Of a stretch of 64,000 nucleotides of DNA, positions 27,152-35,739 are shown piece after piece. Source of the stretch: Ignavibacteriales bacterium UBA1304 (GTDB taxonomy: Bacteria > Bacteroidota > Ignavibacteria > Ignavibacteriales > Ignavibacteriaceae). The position numbers and the translations under genes were made by a program. The stretch is from contig DBTY01000038.1 of assembly GCA_002307295.1 (NCBI GenBank), forward strand, positions 62,001 to 126,000. The letters run 5' to 3'. The notes under the pieces are model-generated. The model was not told the origin of the DNA. It was given only the letters and a program-made list of their open reading frames with translations, and did no database searches. Numbering within the stretch: position 1 is the first letter of the stretch; every line of letters starts with the position of its first letter.

Positions 27152-27190
27152 CCGGAATATTCCTTTTCGGAATAATTCCGGCTGTTTTTC
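27152..27190 (+). terminator. Terminator of the dcw operon
   Basis: A GC-containing stem (27152-27163 with 27169-27181, one unpaired base) with a short loop is followed by a T-rich tail. It lies 17 nt after the ftsZ stop. The convergent CPXCG gene ends shortly after, so the hairpin could serve both strands. Confidence 0.75.
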
Positions 27191-27217
27191 AACGGCAATA
27201 GCAATTAAGGCGTTAAT

Positions 27218-27412
27218 TTATTCGTCGCAAATACGGCAGTCGATATTTATATTGTCTTCTCTGTCTATAGTTATGATTATGCGATTAGGGCGGCAGCAAA
27301 TACGGCAGTCTTCTTCGAAGTCTTTTTTTCCGCCTGTCGTAAAATCGACTGTGACTAAATTATGGGTTCCACAATATTGACAAATCCAAATAATTTCTTC
27401 TTCGGCTTGCAT
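27218..27412 (-). CDS. CPXCG-type cysteine-rich small protein
   Basis: The 64-residue protein has Cys11 and Cys14 (CQYC), then a TGGKKDFEEDCRICCRP segment with Cys36, Cys39 and Cys40. This matches the small CPXCG family, in which the Cys residues probably bind zinc. Function is unknown. An additional CxxC (Cys59 and Cys62) at the C-terminus is not part of the family pattern as I know it. The gene is a single minus-strand unit between ftsZ and uppS. Confidence 0.82.
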   Translation of the reverse strand: MQAEEEIIWICQYCGTHNLVTVDFTTGGKKDFEEDCRICCRPNRIIITIDREDNINIDCRICDE

Positions 27413-27594
27413 AGTTTTACCTCATCATATTAATTCGTGCGTAATATTCGACGTCATATTAATTATTATGGCTCAATATAAATCATTTCCTGAAAACTTG
27501 CGCTAACATTAAAAAAAAGACCCATAATACGAACCTTGACATTAAAACAACTTAAGTTTAATTTTACCATCTTAATCATTATTAGGATATAGAT

Positions 27595-28371
27595 TTGGGA
27601 ACAAAACAATCCGAATCTGATAAAAAAATACAAAAAACTTTAAAAGAATCGGGTGAGATTCCTGTCCATATTGCAATTATAATGGATGGAAACGGCAGAT
27701 GGGCAAAAAAACGAGGATTACCCAGGGCTGCCGGTCATAAAAGTGGCATTGAATCTGTCAGAGATATTGTCGAAACTTGCTCAGACCTTGGAGTTAAATA
27801 TTTAACGTTATATACTTTTTCAACGGAAAACTGGAAAAGGCCAAAACAGGAAGTCTCCACTTTAATGAGATTATTGCTTAGAAGCATAAGAAATGAAATT
27901 AATGGTCTAAGTAAGAATAATGTAAGGCTTTTGGCTGTAGGCGACATAGCCTCATTACCTGTAGAACTTCAGAAAGAGCTTAATGATGCAATTGAAAAAA
28001 CTAAGAACAATACGGACGTAGCTCTTAATCTTGCTTTAAGTTACAGCGGAAGATGGGATATTCTTGAAGCTGTAAAGAAGGTTGTAGCTAATAAGCTTAA
28101 AGTAGACGAGATTGACGAAAAATCTTTTTCGGAACTGCTAACTACAAAAGATATTCCTGATCCTGATTTATTGATAAGAACAAGCGGCGAATTTAGAGTA
28201 AGTAATTTCTTGTTATGGCAGATAGCATATTCTGAAATTTTTATATCAGATGTTTTTTGGCCCGATTTCAGAAGAAAAAATTTATATGAAGCAATTAAGA
28301 ATTTTCAGCAAAGAGAGAGAAGATTCGGAAAAGTCAGCGAACAAATAAAAAGAAATGATAAAGGCATATAG
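27595..28371 (+). CDS. uppS: Undecaprenyl diphosphate synthase (cis-prenyltransferase)
   Basis: The 258-residue protein has HIAIIMDGNGRWAKKRGLPR with catalytic Asp31, the GHKSG region, TLYTFSTENWKRP, and LIRTSGEFRVSNFLLWQ near the C-terminus. These are signatures of cis-prenyltransferases. It extends farnesyl diphosphate with isopentenyl diphosphate to the C55 carrier used by MraY and MurG. The start is TTG at 27595 with AGGA seven bases upstream. It heads an operon with bamA, two ompH genes and lpxD, all serving envelope assembly. Confidence 0.96.
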   Translation: MGTKQSESDKKIQKTLKESGEIPVHIAIIMDGNGRWAKKRGLPRAAGHKSGIESVRDIVETCSDLGVKYLTLYTFSTENWKRPKQEVSTLMRLLLRSIRNEINGLSKNNVRLLAVGDIASLPVELQKELNDAIEKTKNNTDVALNLALSYSGRWDILEAVKKVVANKLKVDEIDEKSFSELLTTKDIPDPDLLIRTSGEFRVSNFLLWQIAYSEIFISDVFWPDFRRKNLYEAIKNFQQRERRFGKVSEQIKRNDKGI

Positions 28372-28372
28372 A

Positions 28373-30877
28373 ATGTTTCAAAAATCCTCAAAGTATCTTG
28401 TAAAAGTGTTACTCATCTCATTGTTCTCGGTTTTTATTTTTTCAGATTCTTTTTCCCAAAATACCAAAACTGCGTATAAAATTCTTGGAATTTCTGTGGA
28501 AGGAAGCATATCTGCTGATAATAATCATATTATCGCTAACAGCGGATTAAAAATAAATGACGAAATTCAAATACCTGGGGATCAAACAATTAACGCTATC
28601 AAACAATTATGGGCTCTGAATATTTTTTCTGACGTTCAGATAATTATTGATAAGCAAATTGCCGACGGAGTTTTTCTTCTAATTAAAGTTCAGGAATATC
28701 CCCGCGTTGAAAAAGTTGCCATTGAAGGCAATGACGAGCTCAGCACTTCGGATATTGAGGCAAAGGTAAATTTTGTAAGGGGGCAAATATTAAAGCCGCA
28801 GGAAATTACCAGACTAAAGGCCAAAATAACCGCGCTTTATGACGACGACGGTTATCTTAACGCTGAAATTAATTCTTCAAAATATTCCTACTATTCTGCC
28901 GATACTACAAAAGATGAAGTTCACGTTATCTGGCATAATGTAAAAGACCTTGCCGACGAATATACTACTGCGTATAAAATAAGCGAAATAGCAAACACTA
29001 ACCTTATCGCTAAAGTTAAAGACCGAATTGTTTTGAAATTGAAAATGGTTGAAAACGACAGAGTAGTCGTAAGAAAAATTGAGTTTGAAGGGAATAAGCA
29101 GTATGACGAAGGAAAATTAAAAGGCGAGTTTAACGAAATTTCCGAAGCTAAATGGTGGAAGTTTTGGAGCAAAGCTAAATTTGATAAAAAGAAATATATA
29201 GAAGATAAAGCTTTGATTTCAAAATTTTATAAGAAAAACGGATTCCGCGATGCGGAAATAGTTTCCGATACTCTTATTTACTCAAATAATAAAAAAGATC
29301 TTACTATCCGCATTAAAGTTACAGAAGGTCCTCAATATAAGGTGAGGAATATTACCTGGGAAGGAAACACTATTTATCCTGAAGCTGTTTTGAATGAACG
29401 TCTTGGTTTTGTCAAGGGCGATGTTTTTAATTATGAAAAATTCCAACAGAATTTAAGACAGAATGAAAAACAAATAGACGTAGCTTCGTTATACCTTGAT
29501 AACGGATACCTCCGTTTTGATATGAAAACGGTTGAGACTAAAATTGATCCGGATTCAGTAGATATTAATATTCAGATTAATGAAAATAACCAATTTAAAA
29601 TTGGCTCGGTTGATATAACCGGAAATGATAAAACAAAAGATAAAGTAATCAGAAGAGAGCTGTTTACAGTGCCTGGCGATTATTTTAACAGAGCCGCTAT
29701 GTTCAGAAGTCTTCAGCAGCTTGCAAATCTTCAGTTTTTTAATTCAGAAAAATTATACCAAAACGGCGTGGATTATGCGCTAAAGAACGATAGCACTGTA
29801 AATGTTACTTATCAGGTTGAAGAAAAATCGAGCGATTATCTAAACGCTTCAGTTGGATACAGCGGCAGTTATGGATTCAGCGGTTCTATGGGTATTACTC
29901 TTACCAACTTTTCGTTAGCTGAACCATTTCAGGCTGGCGCGGGACAGGTGCTAAGTTTTAACTGGCAGTTTGGCGTAGGCAGCTATTACAGAACTTTTAC
30001 TCTTGGTTTTACTGAACCCTGGTTTATGAATACCCCTACATTAGTCGGCGGCGAAATTTTTGATACTCGGCAACAATATGTTTATGATTTGCATCAGGCT
30101 GGCGGCTCGGTAAAAGTTGGAAGAAGATTGAAATGGCCTGACGATTATTTTTATATTCAAGGCTTGGCTAAGTTCCAGTATAACGACGTTATTGAAGGCG
30201 GAAGCTATTACAAGACTGGCAAGAGCAGGCAGTATACTCTTGGCGCAACAATAAGCAGAAAGAATATAGATAATCCTACATTCCCATCGCTTGGGTCTTC
30301 GGTAGCTCTTGACGCTGAAATTTCAGGCGGTCCGTTTTTACCGGGAGACGTTGATTATTATAAATTAAGTTTTAAAGCCGAGTGGTACAGAAGAATATTT
30401 AATTCAAACAGAATAGCCTTATATACGGTTGCAGACCTTGGCTATATTGGCGAATTAAACAATGTAGCTTCAAACGCTCAACCATTTGATTATTTTTATA
30501 TGGGCGGCAACGGACTTGTAATTGCTACTACGCCTCTAAGAGGTTATGACGATAGATCTGTCGGACCCAAAGACGCAGACGGCACAATTTATGGCGGTAG
30601 AGTAATGACAAGATATACGACTGAACTTAGGTTTGCCGTATCTATGGAACCTATACCTCTATATTTGCTTGTTTTTGCCGAAGCTGGAAACGTTTTTGAC
30701 CACATGAAAAATACAGATTTTTTTGATTTAAGAAGAGCTGCCGGAGTAGGCGCAAGAGTTATGATTAACCCTATCGGTCTGATTGGCGTAGATATGGGCT
30801 ATGGCTTTGATAGAAGAGCGGTTGATGGAAACAAACCCGCCTGGATGTTCCATTTTCAATTTGGCAAAGGATTTTAA
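28373..30877 (+). CDS. bamA: Outer-membrane protein assembly factor BamA
   Basis: I prefer the ATG at 28373, just after the uppS stop and preceded by AAAGG. An in-frame ATG at 28355 inside uppS would add 6 residues. A signal peptide of about 29 residues ends at SFSQ. Five POTRA repeats follow to about residue 470, with repeated patterns such as VEKVAIEGNDELS, VVRKIEFEGNKQYD and VRNITWEGNTIYP. The rest is a 16-strand barrel with the loop-6 motif PLRGYDD and a terminal Phe. BamA inserts beta-barrel proteins into the outer membrane. The OmpH/Skp-type chaperone genes follow directly. Confidence 0.95.
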   Translation: MFQKSSKYLVKVLLISLFSVFIFSDSFSQNTKTAYKILGISVEGSISADNNHIIANSGLKINDEIQIPGDQTINAIKQLWALNIFSDVQIIIDKQIADGVFLLIKVQEYPRVEKVAIEGNDELSTSDIEAKVNFVRGQILKPQEITRLKAKITALYDDDGYLNAEINSSKYSYYSADTTKDEVHVIWHNVKDLADEYTTAYKISEIANTNLIAKVKDRIVLKLKMVENDRVVVRKIEFEGNKQYDEGKLKGEFNEISEAKWWKFWSKAKFDKKKYIEDKALISKFYKKNGFRDAEIVSDTLIYSNNKKDLTIRIKVTEGPQYKVRNITWEGNTIYPEAVLNERLGFVKGDVFNYEKFQQNLRQNEKQIDVASLYLDNGYLRFDMKTVETKIDPDSVDINIQINENNQFKIGSVDITGNDKTKDKVIRRELFTVPGDYFNRAAMFRSLQQLANLQFFNSEKLYQNGVDYALKNDSTVNVTYQVEEKSSDYLNASVGYSGSYGFSGSMGITLTNFSLAEPFQAGAGQVLSFNWQFGVGSYYRTFTLGFTEPWFMNTPTLVGGEIFDTRQQYVYDLHQAGGSVKVGRRLKWPDDYFYIQGLAKFQYNDVIEGGSYYKTGKSRQYTLGATISRKNIDNPTFPSLGSSVALDAEISGGPFLPGDVDYYKLSFKAEWYRRIFNSNRIALYTVADLGYIGELNNVASNAQPFDYFYMGGNGLVIATTPLRGYDDRSVGPKDADGTIYGGRVMTRYTTELRFAVSMEPIPLYLLVFAEAGNVFDHMKNTDFFDLRRAAGVGARVMINPIGLIGVDMGYGFDRRAVDGNKPAWMFHFQFGKGF

Positions 30878-30919
30878 CCAGACAATCAATTATTAAACAA
30901 TTATTAAAAGGATCGTATA

Positions 30920-31447
30920 GTGAAAAAGTACATACTTATTATAGCTGTTCTCTTGTTAACAGGGAGCAATTTATTTTCTCAGGCTCCTCAAAAAATCGGA
31001 TTTGTCGATTCGCAAATCATTTTTGCGCAATTCCCGGAAGCAATTAAAGCTCAGGGAGATTTGGACGCTATAATTGGCAAGTGGAATTCTACAATCGATA
31101 GTATGACTCAGGTATATCAGCAAAAAATAGCAGACTATCAGAAACAATCTACTACAATGACTGAAGCTAAAAAACAGGAATTTCAGAAGAAAATTGTTGA
31201 ACTGGAACAAACAATTGTCGATTTCAGAAAAGAAAAATTTACTCAGGGCACCGGCGAAGTTTATCAGAAACAGGAACAATTGATTAAACCTGTTAAAGAA
31301 AAAATCTTCAAAGCTATTGGCGAAATTGCTAAAGAAGAAAATATGCAGTTCGTTTTTGATAAAACCGGCGACGTAGTTTTGCTATATGCAGATACAGCTT
31401 TTGACGTGACTTATAAGGTGCTCGATAAACTAAAAAGAGGGAAATAA
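30920..31447 (+). CDS. OmpH/Skp-family periplasmic chaperone (first copy)
   Basis: The 175-residue protein has a signal peptide (about residues 1-20, ending FSQ) followed by KIGFVDSQIIFAQFPEA, typical of OmpH/Skp. Residues about 45-125 form long charged helices, the tentacle-like arms that hold unfolded outer-membrane proteins. The start is GTG at 30920, preceded by AAAGGA. The C-terminal VFDKTGDVVLLYAD segment is also family-typical. A paralogue follows 134 bp downstream. Confidence 0.92.
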   Translation: MKKYILIIAVLLLTGSNLFSQAPQKIGFVDSQIIFAQFPEAIKAQGDLDAIIGKWNSTIDSMTQVYQQKIADYQKQSTTMTEAKKQEFQKKIVELEQTIVDFRKEKFTQGTGEVYQKQEQLIKPVKEKIFKAIGEIAKEENMQFVFDKTGDVVLLYADTAFDVTYKVLDKLKRGK

Positions 31448-31581
31448 TCCTTTTTTTCTATTGACTGCCGATTGGGTTTTTTTTAAGTCAATTTTTTACT
31501 ATTTACAATTTGAAAGCGTTAAGCTTTTTGCAGTTTAGCGCTTTTGAATTAATTAATATTTTTAGTTGAGCAGGAGACGTT

Positions 31582-32100
31582 ATGTTTCGTAAAATATCAT
31601 TACTTGGTTTTTTCGTGTTTTTGTTGACGAATATTTCATTTTCGCAAATTAAAATTGGTTATGTCGATTCTGATGCGATTATGGATAAACTGCCTGACGC
31701 TCAGGACGCCCAGCAAAAGCTTGATATCATTATCAAAGACTGGCAGACAGAACTTAATAAGCTTGAGGCTGACTGGAAATCAAAGTTTGACGATTATGAT
31801 AAACGAAAACTTATTATGAGCGATCAGACCCGCACTGAAACTGAAGCTGAACTGGTTAAGCTTGAAAAGAAAGTCGGCGAATATAGAGAAAAAAAATTCG
31901 GCTCTAACGGCGAATTATTTCAGAAGCAGGACGAAATTATGAAGCCGGTTCAAAATAAGGTTTTTAACGCAATTAAGGAAGTTGCTGTGGATGAAGAATT
32001 AGATTTCCTTTTTGATAGAAGCGGCGACGTAATGCTTTTGTATGCAAAAGAAAAATACGATATGACTAATAAAGTTCTTGCAAAACTAAGACTTAAGTAA
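31582..32100 (+). CDS. OmpH/Skp-family periplasmic chaperone (second copy)
   Basis: The 172-residue paralogue of the preceding gene has a signal peptide (about 1-21), then KIGYVDSDAIMDKLPDAQDA, a charged coiled-coil section with KFDDYDKRKLIMSDQTRTE, and LFDRSGDVMLLYAKEKYDMT at the end. The two copies align along their whole length but are clearly diverged, so this is an old duplication. The 134-bp gap before it holds a hairpin-like inverted repeat near 31512-31547 and may carry its own promoter. lpxD starts 3 nt after the stop. Confidence 0.92.
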   Translation: MFRKISLLGFFVFLLTNISFSQIKIGYVDSDAIMDKLPDAQDAQQKLDIIIKDWQTELNKLEADWKSKFDDYDKRKLIMSDQTRTETEAELVKLEKKVGEYREKKFGSNGELFQKQDEIMKPVQNKVFNAIKEVAVDEELDFLFDRSGDVMLLYAKEKYDMTNKVLAKLRLK

Positions 32101-32103
32101 ACG

Positions 32104-33144
32104 ATGAATAGTATAAAAATTAAAGATATCGCCGAACTGATAAATGGTTCTATCACAGGCGATCAGAACATGACAATTTCTAATGCGGCTAAAATTGAGG
32201 ACGCTAAAGAAGGGGACTTAACTTTTTTATATGCCGACGCTTATAAGAAATTTTTCGCCGCAACAAAAGCTTCCGCAATTATTGTAAAAACAGGTTTTGA
32301 TAAATCTAGAAGCGATATTGTTTATATCGAAGTTCCAGACCCGAATAAAGCTTTTATTAAAGTGTTGCTTACCATTTTTGCGCCAAAATTCCCTCTATCT
32401 GGCATAGATAAAACTGCTTATGTTGATCCATCAGCTTCAGTAGGCGAAAACTCTGCAATTGGTAAAAATGTGGTTATTTCAGCAGGGTGTAAAATTGGCA
32501 AAAACGTTAGAATTTTCCATAATACTGTTATTGGTGAAAATACTGTTATTGACGACGACTCTTTAATTTTTCAAAATGTAAGCGTGCGCGAAAATACAAA
32601 AATAGGCAAACGCGTTATCCTTCATGCCGGGGTTGTTGTTGGTTCCGATGGGTTTGGATATGTTACGGATGATAAGGGAGTTTATATTAAAATCCCTCAG
32701 ATTGGCAACGTGGTTCTTGAAGACGACGTTGAAATAGGGGCAAACACAACTATAGACAGAGCCGCGCTTGGCTCTACAGTAATAAAACATGGCGTTAAAA
32801 TAGATAACCTGGTGCAGATAGCTCATAATGTAGTTATAGGTAAAGATACTGCTATATCGGCTCAGACTGGAGTTTCTGGCAGCTCAATTGTTGGCGATAA
32901 TTGTATTCTTGCAGGGCAGGTTGGGCTTAGCGGGCATATTGAAATTGGCGATAGAGTTATTTTAGCCGCTCAAAGCGGAGTCTCTAAATCGCTTCCCAAA
33001 GCGGGTATTTATTTTGGTTCTCCTGCAAAAGAGCGTTTGGCCGCGTTTAAGATTGAAGCCCATATCAGAAATATTGGCGACTATGCCGATAGAATTAAAA
33101 AACTTGAAAACGAATTAAACGAGCTGAAAAAAAATATCGGCTAA
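32104..33144 (+). CDS. lpxD: UDP-3-O-(3-hydroxyacyl)glucosamine N-acyltransferase
   Basis: The 346-residue protein has an N-terminal uridine-binding domain (KDIAELINGSITGD to about residue 100), a left-handed beta-helix of hexapeptide repeats (about 105-300), and a C-terminal helix ending KKLENELNELKKNIG. QIAHNVVIG near residue 240 contains the catalytic His. It transfers the second acyl chain in lipid A synthesis. Linkage to bamA and ompH is common in Gram-negative bacteria. Confidence 0.96.
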   Translation: MNSIKIKDIAELINGSITGDQNMTISNAAKIEDAKEGDLTFLYADAYKKFFAATKASAIIVKTGFDKSRSDIVYIEVPDPNKAFIKVLLTIFAPKFPLSGIDKTAYVDPSASVGENSAIGKNVVISAGCKIGKNVRIFHNTVIGENTVIDDDSLIFQNVSVRENTKIGKRVILHAGVVVGSDGFGYVTDDKGVYIKIPQIGNVVLEDDVEIGANTTIDRAALGSTVIKHGVKIDNLVQIAHNVVIGKDTAISAQTGVSGSSIVGDNCILAGQVGLSGHIEIGDRVILAAQSGVSKSLPKAGIYFGSPAKERLAAFKIEAHIRNIGDYADRIKKLENELNELKKNIG

Positions 33145-33252
33145 ATAAGTTTTATTACCAGATAACATTTTTACAACAATCCTTCACATGTTTCAGTTAT
33201 GTATTGTAACTGACAATATTTTCATTCAAATTTCAACTAGTTTAATCCAATT

Positions 33253-33285
33253 AAAAAACACGCTGTAAACGGCGTTTTTTTATTT
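33253..33285 (+). terminator. Probable terminator after lpxD
   Basis: An imperfect hairpin (left arm about 33254-33262, right arm about 33271-33279) is followed by a T-run. It lies about 110 nt after lpxD and 50 nt before elbB. The stem has a bulge, so strength is uncertain. Confidence 0.55.
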
Positions 33286-33331
33286 TTAAATATTTTGTAA
33301 ATTATAAAGAACAAAATAGGAAGGATGATAA

Positions 33332-33985
33332 ATGAAAAAAATAGCTGTAATTCTATCAGGCTGCGGATATCTTGACGGGAGCGAAATACATGAGGCGACT
33401 CTTTCTTTATATTTCATTGAGAAATATGGGATGGAGTATGACGTTTATGCGCCGGATATCGATCAGTATCATGTAATAAATCATCTTACGCGCGAAGTTG
33501 AAAATGGGAAAAGAAATGTCCTTGTTGAATCCGCAAGAATAGCGCGCGGAAAAATAAAAAATTTAGATTTGCTTAACGCGGAAAATTATGACGCGTTGTT
33601 TTTGCCGGGCGGCAACGGCGCGGCAAAGAATCTTTCAGATTATGCTTTTAAAGGCGCTGAAGTAAAAGTCTTGAAAAAGGCAGAGTCTGTAATCAAAGAA
33701 TTCTCTGACGAAGGAAAATATATCTGCGCCATATGCATTGCCCCGGTTATTGTAGCAAAAAGTCTTGGCAATAAAAAAGTACAGGTAACAATTGGCGACG
33801 ATAAAGAAACTGCCGCGGATATTGAAAGTTTTGGCGCAAGACACATAAACAAAGCTGTAACTGAGTTTAATTTTGACGAAGCTAATAAAGTTTTAACAAC
33901 TCCGGCTTATATGTATAACGCAAAGATTACAGAAGCAGCCGAGGGAATAGAAAAATTAGTTAAAAAATTATCTGAAATAATATAA
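33332..33985 (+). CDS. elbB: ElbB-type DJ-1/PfpI superfamily glyoxalase
   Basis: The 217-residue protein fits ElbB (also called EllB), linked by literature to isoprenoid biosynthesis in E. coli. ILSGCGYLDGSEIHEA opens the fold, VESARIARGKI and LFLPGGNGAAKNLSDYA follow, and YICAICIAPVIVAK contains the nucleophile-elbow Cys of the DJ-1 family. KVLTTPAYM near the end is also family-typical. It is a single gene, convergent with isocitrate dehydrogenase. The biochemical role in this organism is not known. Confidence 0.92.
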   Translation: MKKIAVILSGCGYLDGSEIHEATLSLYFIEKYGMEYDVYAPDIDQYHVINHLTREVENGKRNVLVESARIARGKIKNLDLLNAENYDALFLPGGNGAAKNLSDYAFKGAEVKVLKKAESVIKEFSDEGKYICAICIAPVIVAKSLGNKKVQVTIGDDKETAADIESFGARHINKAVTEFNFDEANKVLTTPAYMYNAKITEAAEGIEKLVKKLSEII

Positions 33986-34001
33986 CATCAATTATTGTAA
34001 A

Positions 34002-34036
34002 AAATGTAGCGCAGTCGCTCCGACTGCGCTACATTT
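34002..34036. terminator. 16-bp perfect hairpin between convergent elbB and icd
   Basis: The arms 34002-34017 and 34021-34036 are exact inverted complements with a 3-nt loop. The stem centre is far more GC-rich than the surroundings. Read on the minus strand, the hairpin runs into a six-T tract, so it is a good terminator for icd; on the plus strand only TTT follows. It may also be a copy of a dispersed palindromic repeat. Confidence 0.75.
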
Positions 34037-34060
34037 ACCCAAACTAAATTGCAATTTCTA

Positions 34061-35509
34061 TTACGCCCCCGAATACCCTGGAACCCCGTCAAATTCATAG
34101 AGATTTTGCGTTTGCACAACGTCAAATCCAGCTTCATCCAGTTTAGAAAGCAGAGCGATAATATTCCCATTCGTAAAGACGGCGTCTTTATTTGCGTTAA
34201 AATAACGGCACCTGAAAAGGTCTGTGCAAAAAATATCTTTAGAGGCGTTAGGATAAACTTTTACTCCTCTATTTGCAATCATAGCAATACTAAGCCCGCC
34301 GGCAGCTATGGTTTTAAGACTATTGCCCAATTCATTAGCGCTGCCTTTGTGCCAATGCAAAAACACGTCTACGCCGACCAATTCTTTTTTAGCTACAGGA
34401 GCCTTAATATACTTATATGGCTCAATTCCTTTAGGAGCGTCTGTTCTGACGTAATCAACGGCTTTTAATTTAACTGGTTTTTCTCCAAGTCTTTCAATAA
34501 CTGCGTCCGCAAATTCTTTAGTGCCGACTTTCTTTGCGCTTACGCCTTCTTTAAAAATATCATAAGTATGTACTCCATCTTCAATTGTTTTTAGCCAGGC
34601 GTTATGAACTTTAGCGGCTATATCTTTTTGGTTTATATGGTTTAGCATCAAAACTGCGCCCAATAAAAGCCCGGATGGGTTTGCAAGATTTTGTCCGGCT
34701 CTTCTTGGCGCCGATCCGTGAATAGCTTCAAACATTGCGCCTAACTCGCCAATGTTAGCAGAGCCTGCAAGTCCTACAGAACCTGCTATTTGCGCGGCGA
34801 CGTCGGAAAGTATATCGCCATATAAGTTTTCCATAACGATTACGTCAAAGTTCTCAGGAGTATCGGCTAATTTAGCAGCGCCGATATCAACAATCCACGA
34901 TTCATTTTCAATGTCTGGATATTCGGCGGCAATTCTGTCAAATGTTTTATGAAACAATCCGTCGGTCATTTTCATAATATTATCTTTCATAAAGCAGGTT
35001 ACTTTTTTTCTGCCGTTATTACGGGCGTATTCAAAAGCGTAATGAATAATTTTTTCGCTTCCGGGCACAGTGATTAATTTTAATCCCTGTACAACTTCGT
35101 CGGTTTGTCTGTATTCAATTCCGGTATAAAGGTCTTCTTCATTTTCTCGTATTATAACAACGTCCATTACAGGATGTTTTGTATCAACAAAGGGATGATA
35201 AGAAACGCAGGGGCGCACATTAGCGTACAAACCTAACGTTACGCGGGCAGTTACGTTAAGGCTCTTAAAACCGCCTCCCTGAGGCGTAGTGATAGGAGCT
35301 TTAAGAAACACTTTTGTTCTGCGTAAAGAATCCCAGGAGCTGTCTTCTATTCCTGAAGGATTGCCTTTAAGATAAACTTTTTCGCCAATTTCGATGGTCT
35401 CAATATCTATTTTTGCTCCGGCTGCCTGAATAATTCTTAAAGTTGCGTCCATAATTTCAGGGCCAATACCGTCTCCATGCGCTACTGTTATAGGAACATT
35501 TTGTGACAT
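34061..35509 (-). CDS. icd: Isocitrate dehydrogenase (NADP-type family, ~480 aa)
   Basis: The 482-residue protein belongs to the isocitrate/isopropylmalate dehydrogenase family: ITVAHGDGIGPEIM at the N-terminus, NVRPCVSYHPF, IIRENEEDLYTGIEY, and the metal/substrate Asp region NLYGDILSDVAAQIAG. A C-terminal domain of about 150 residues extends past the usual isopropylmalate dehydrogenase length, as in the Thermus/Rickettsia type of isocitrate dehydrogenase. It oxidises isocitrate to 2-oxoglutarate in the TCA cycle. NADP specificity is inferred from family and not proved from sequence. It is a monocistronic minus-strand gene divergent from lpxC. Confidence 0.9.
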   Translation of the reverse strand: MSQNVPITVAHGDGIGPEIMDATLRIIQAAGAKIDIETIEIGEKVYLKGNPSGIEDSSWDSLRRTKVFLKAPITTPQGGGFKSLNVTARVTLGLYANVRPCVSYHPFVDTKHPVMDVVIIRENEEDLYTGIEYRQTDEVVQGLKLITVPGSEKIIHYAFEYARNNGRKKVTCFMKDNIMKMTDGLFHKTFDRIAAEYPDIENESWIVDIGAAKLADTPENFDVIVMENLYGDILSDVAAQIAGSVGLAGSANIGELGAMFEAIHGSAPRRAGQNLANPSGLLLGAVLMLNHINQKDIAAKVHNAWLKTIEDGVHTYDIFKEGVSAKKVGTKEFADAVIERLGEKPVKLKAVDYVRTDAPKGIEPYKYIKAPVAKKELVGVDVFLHWHKGSANELGNSLKTIAAGGLSIAMIANRGVKVYPNASKDIFCTDLFRCRYFNANKDAVFTNGNIIALLSKLDEAGFDVVQTQNLYEFDGVPGYSGA

Positions 35510-35678
35510 AGTTATATCTCCTTTAATAATTATAGTAACCGCTAAAAAAGCATTTTAGTTCAATTAAGATAATAAAATTAATTGCTGAAAATAACAGAAA
35601 AACATAGATATTTAAAAATTTTGGCAAAAAAAACAGAAGAATGGGCAGACGCAGTTATATTGTATTTCAAGGGCTAAG

Positions 35679-35708
35679 TTGTTATCTTAAAAGGTTATTT
35701 TATTTTTG
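35679..35708 (+). promoter_or_regulatory. Candidate Bacteroidota-type promoter of lpxC/fabZ
   Basis: TTG at 35679-35681 is followed after 19 bp by TATTTTTG at 35701-35708, an exact match to TAnnTTTG. It lies 31 bp before the lpxC start in the divergent icd-lpxC gap. Confidence 0.5.
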
Positions 35709-35739
35709 TTTATTATGAATTAAGATCGGAAAAAAGTTA

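Noticed and set aside
34049..34468. A 139-codon plus-strand frame opposite icd.
   Set aside because: It is antisense to the conserved end of isocitrate dehydrogenase and has no recognisable protein character.
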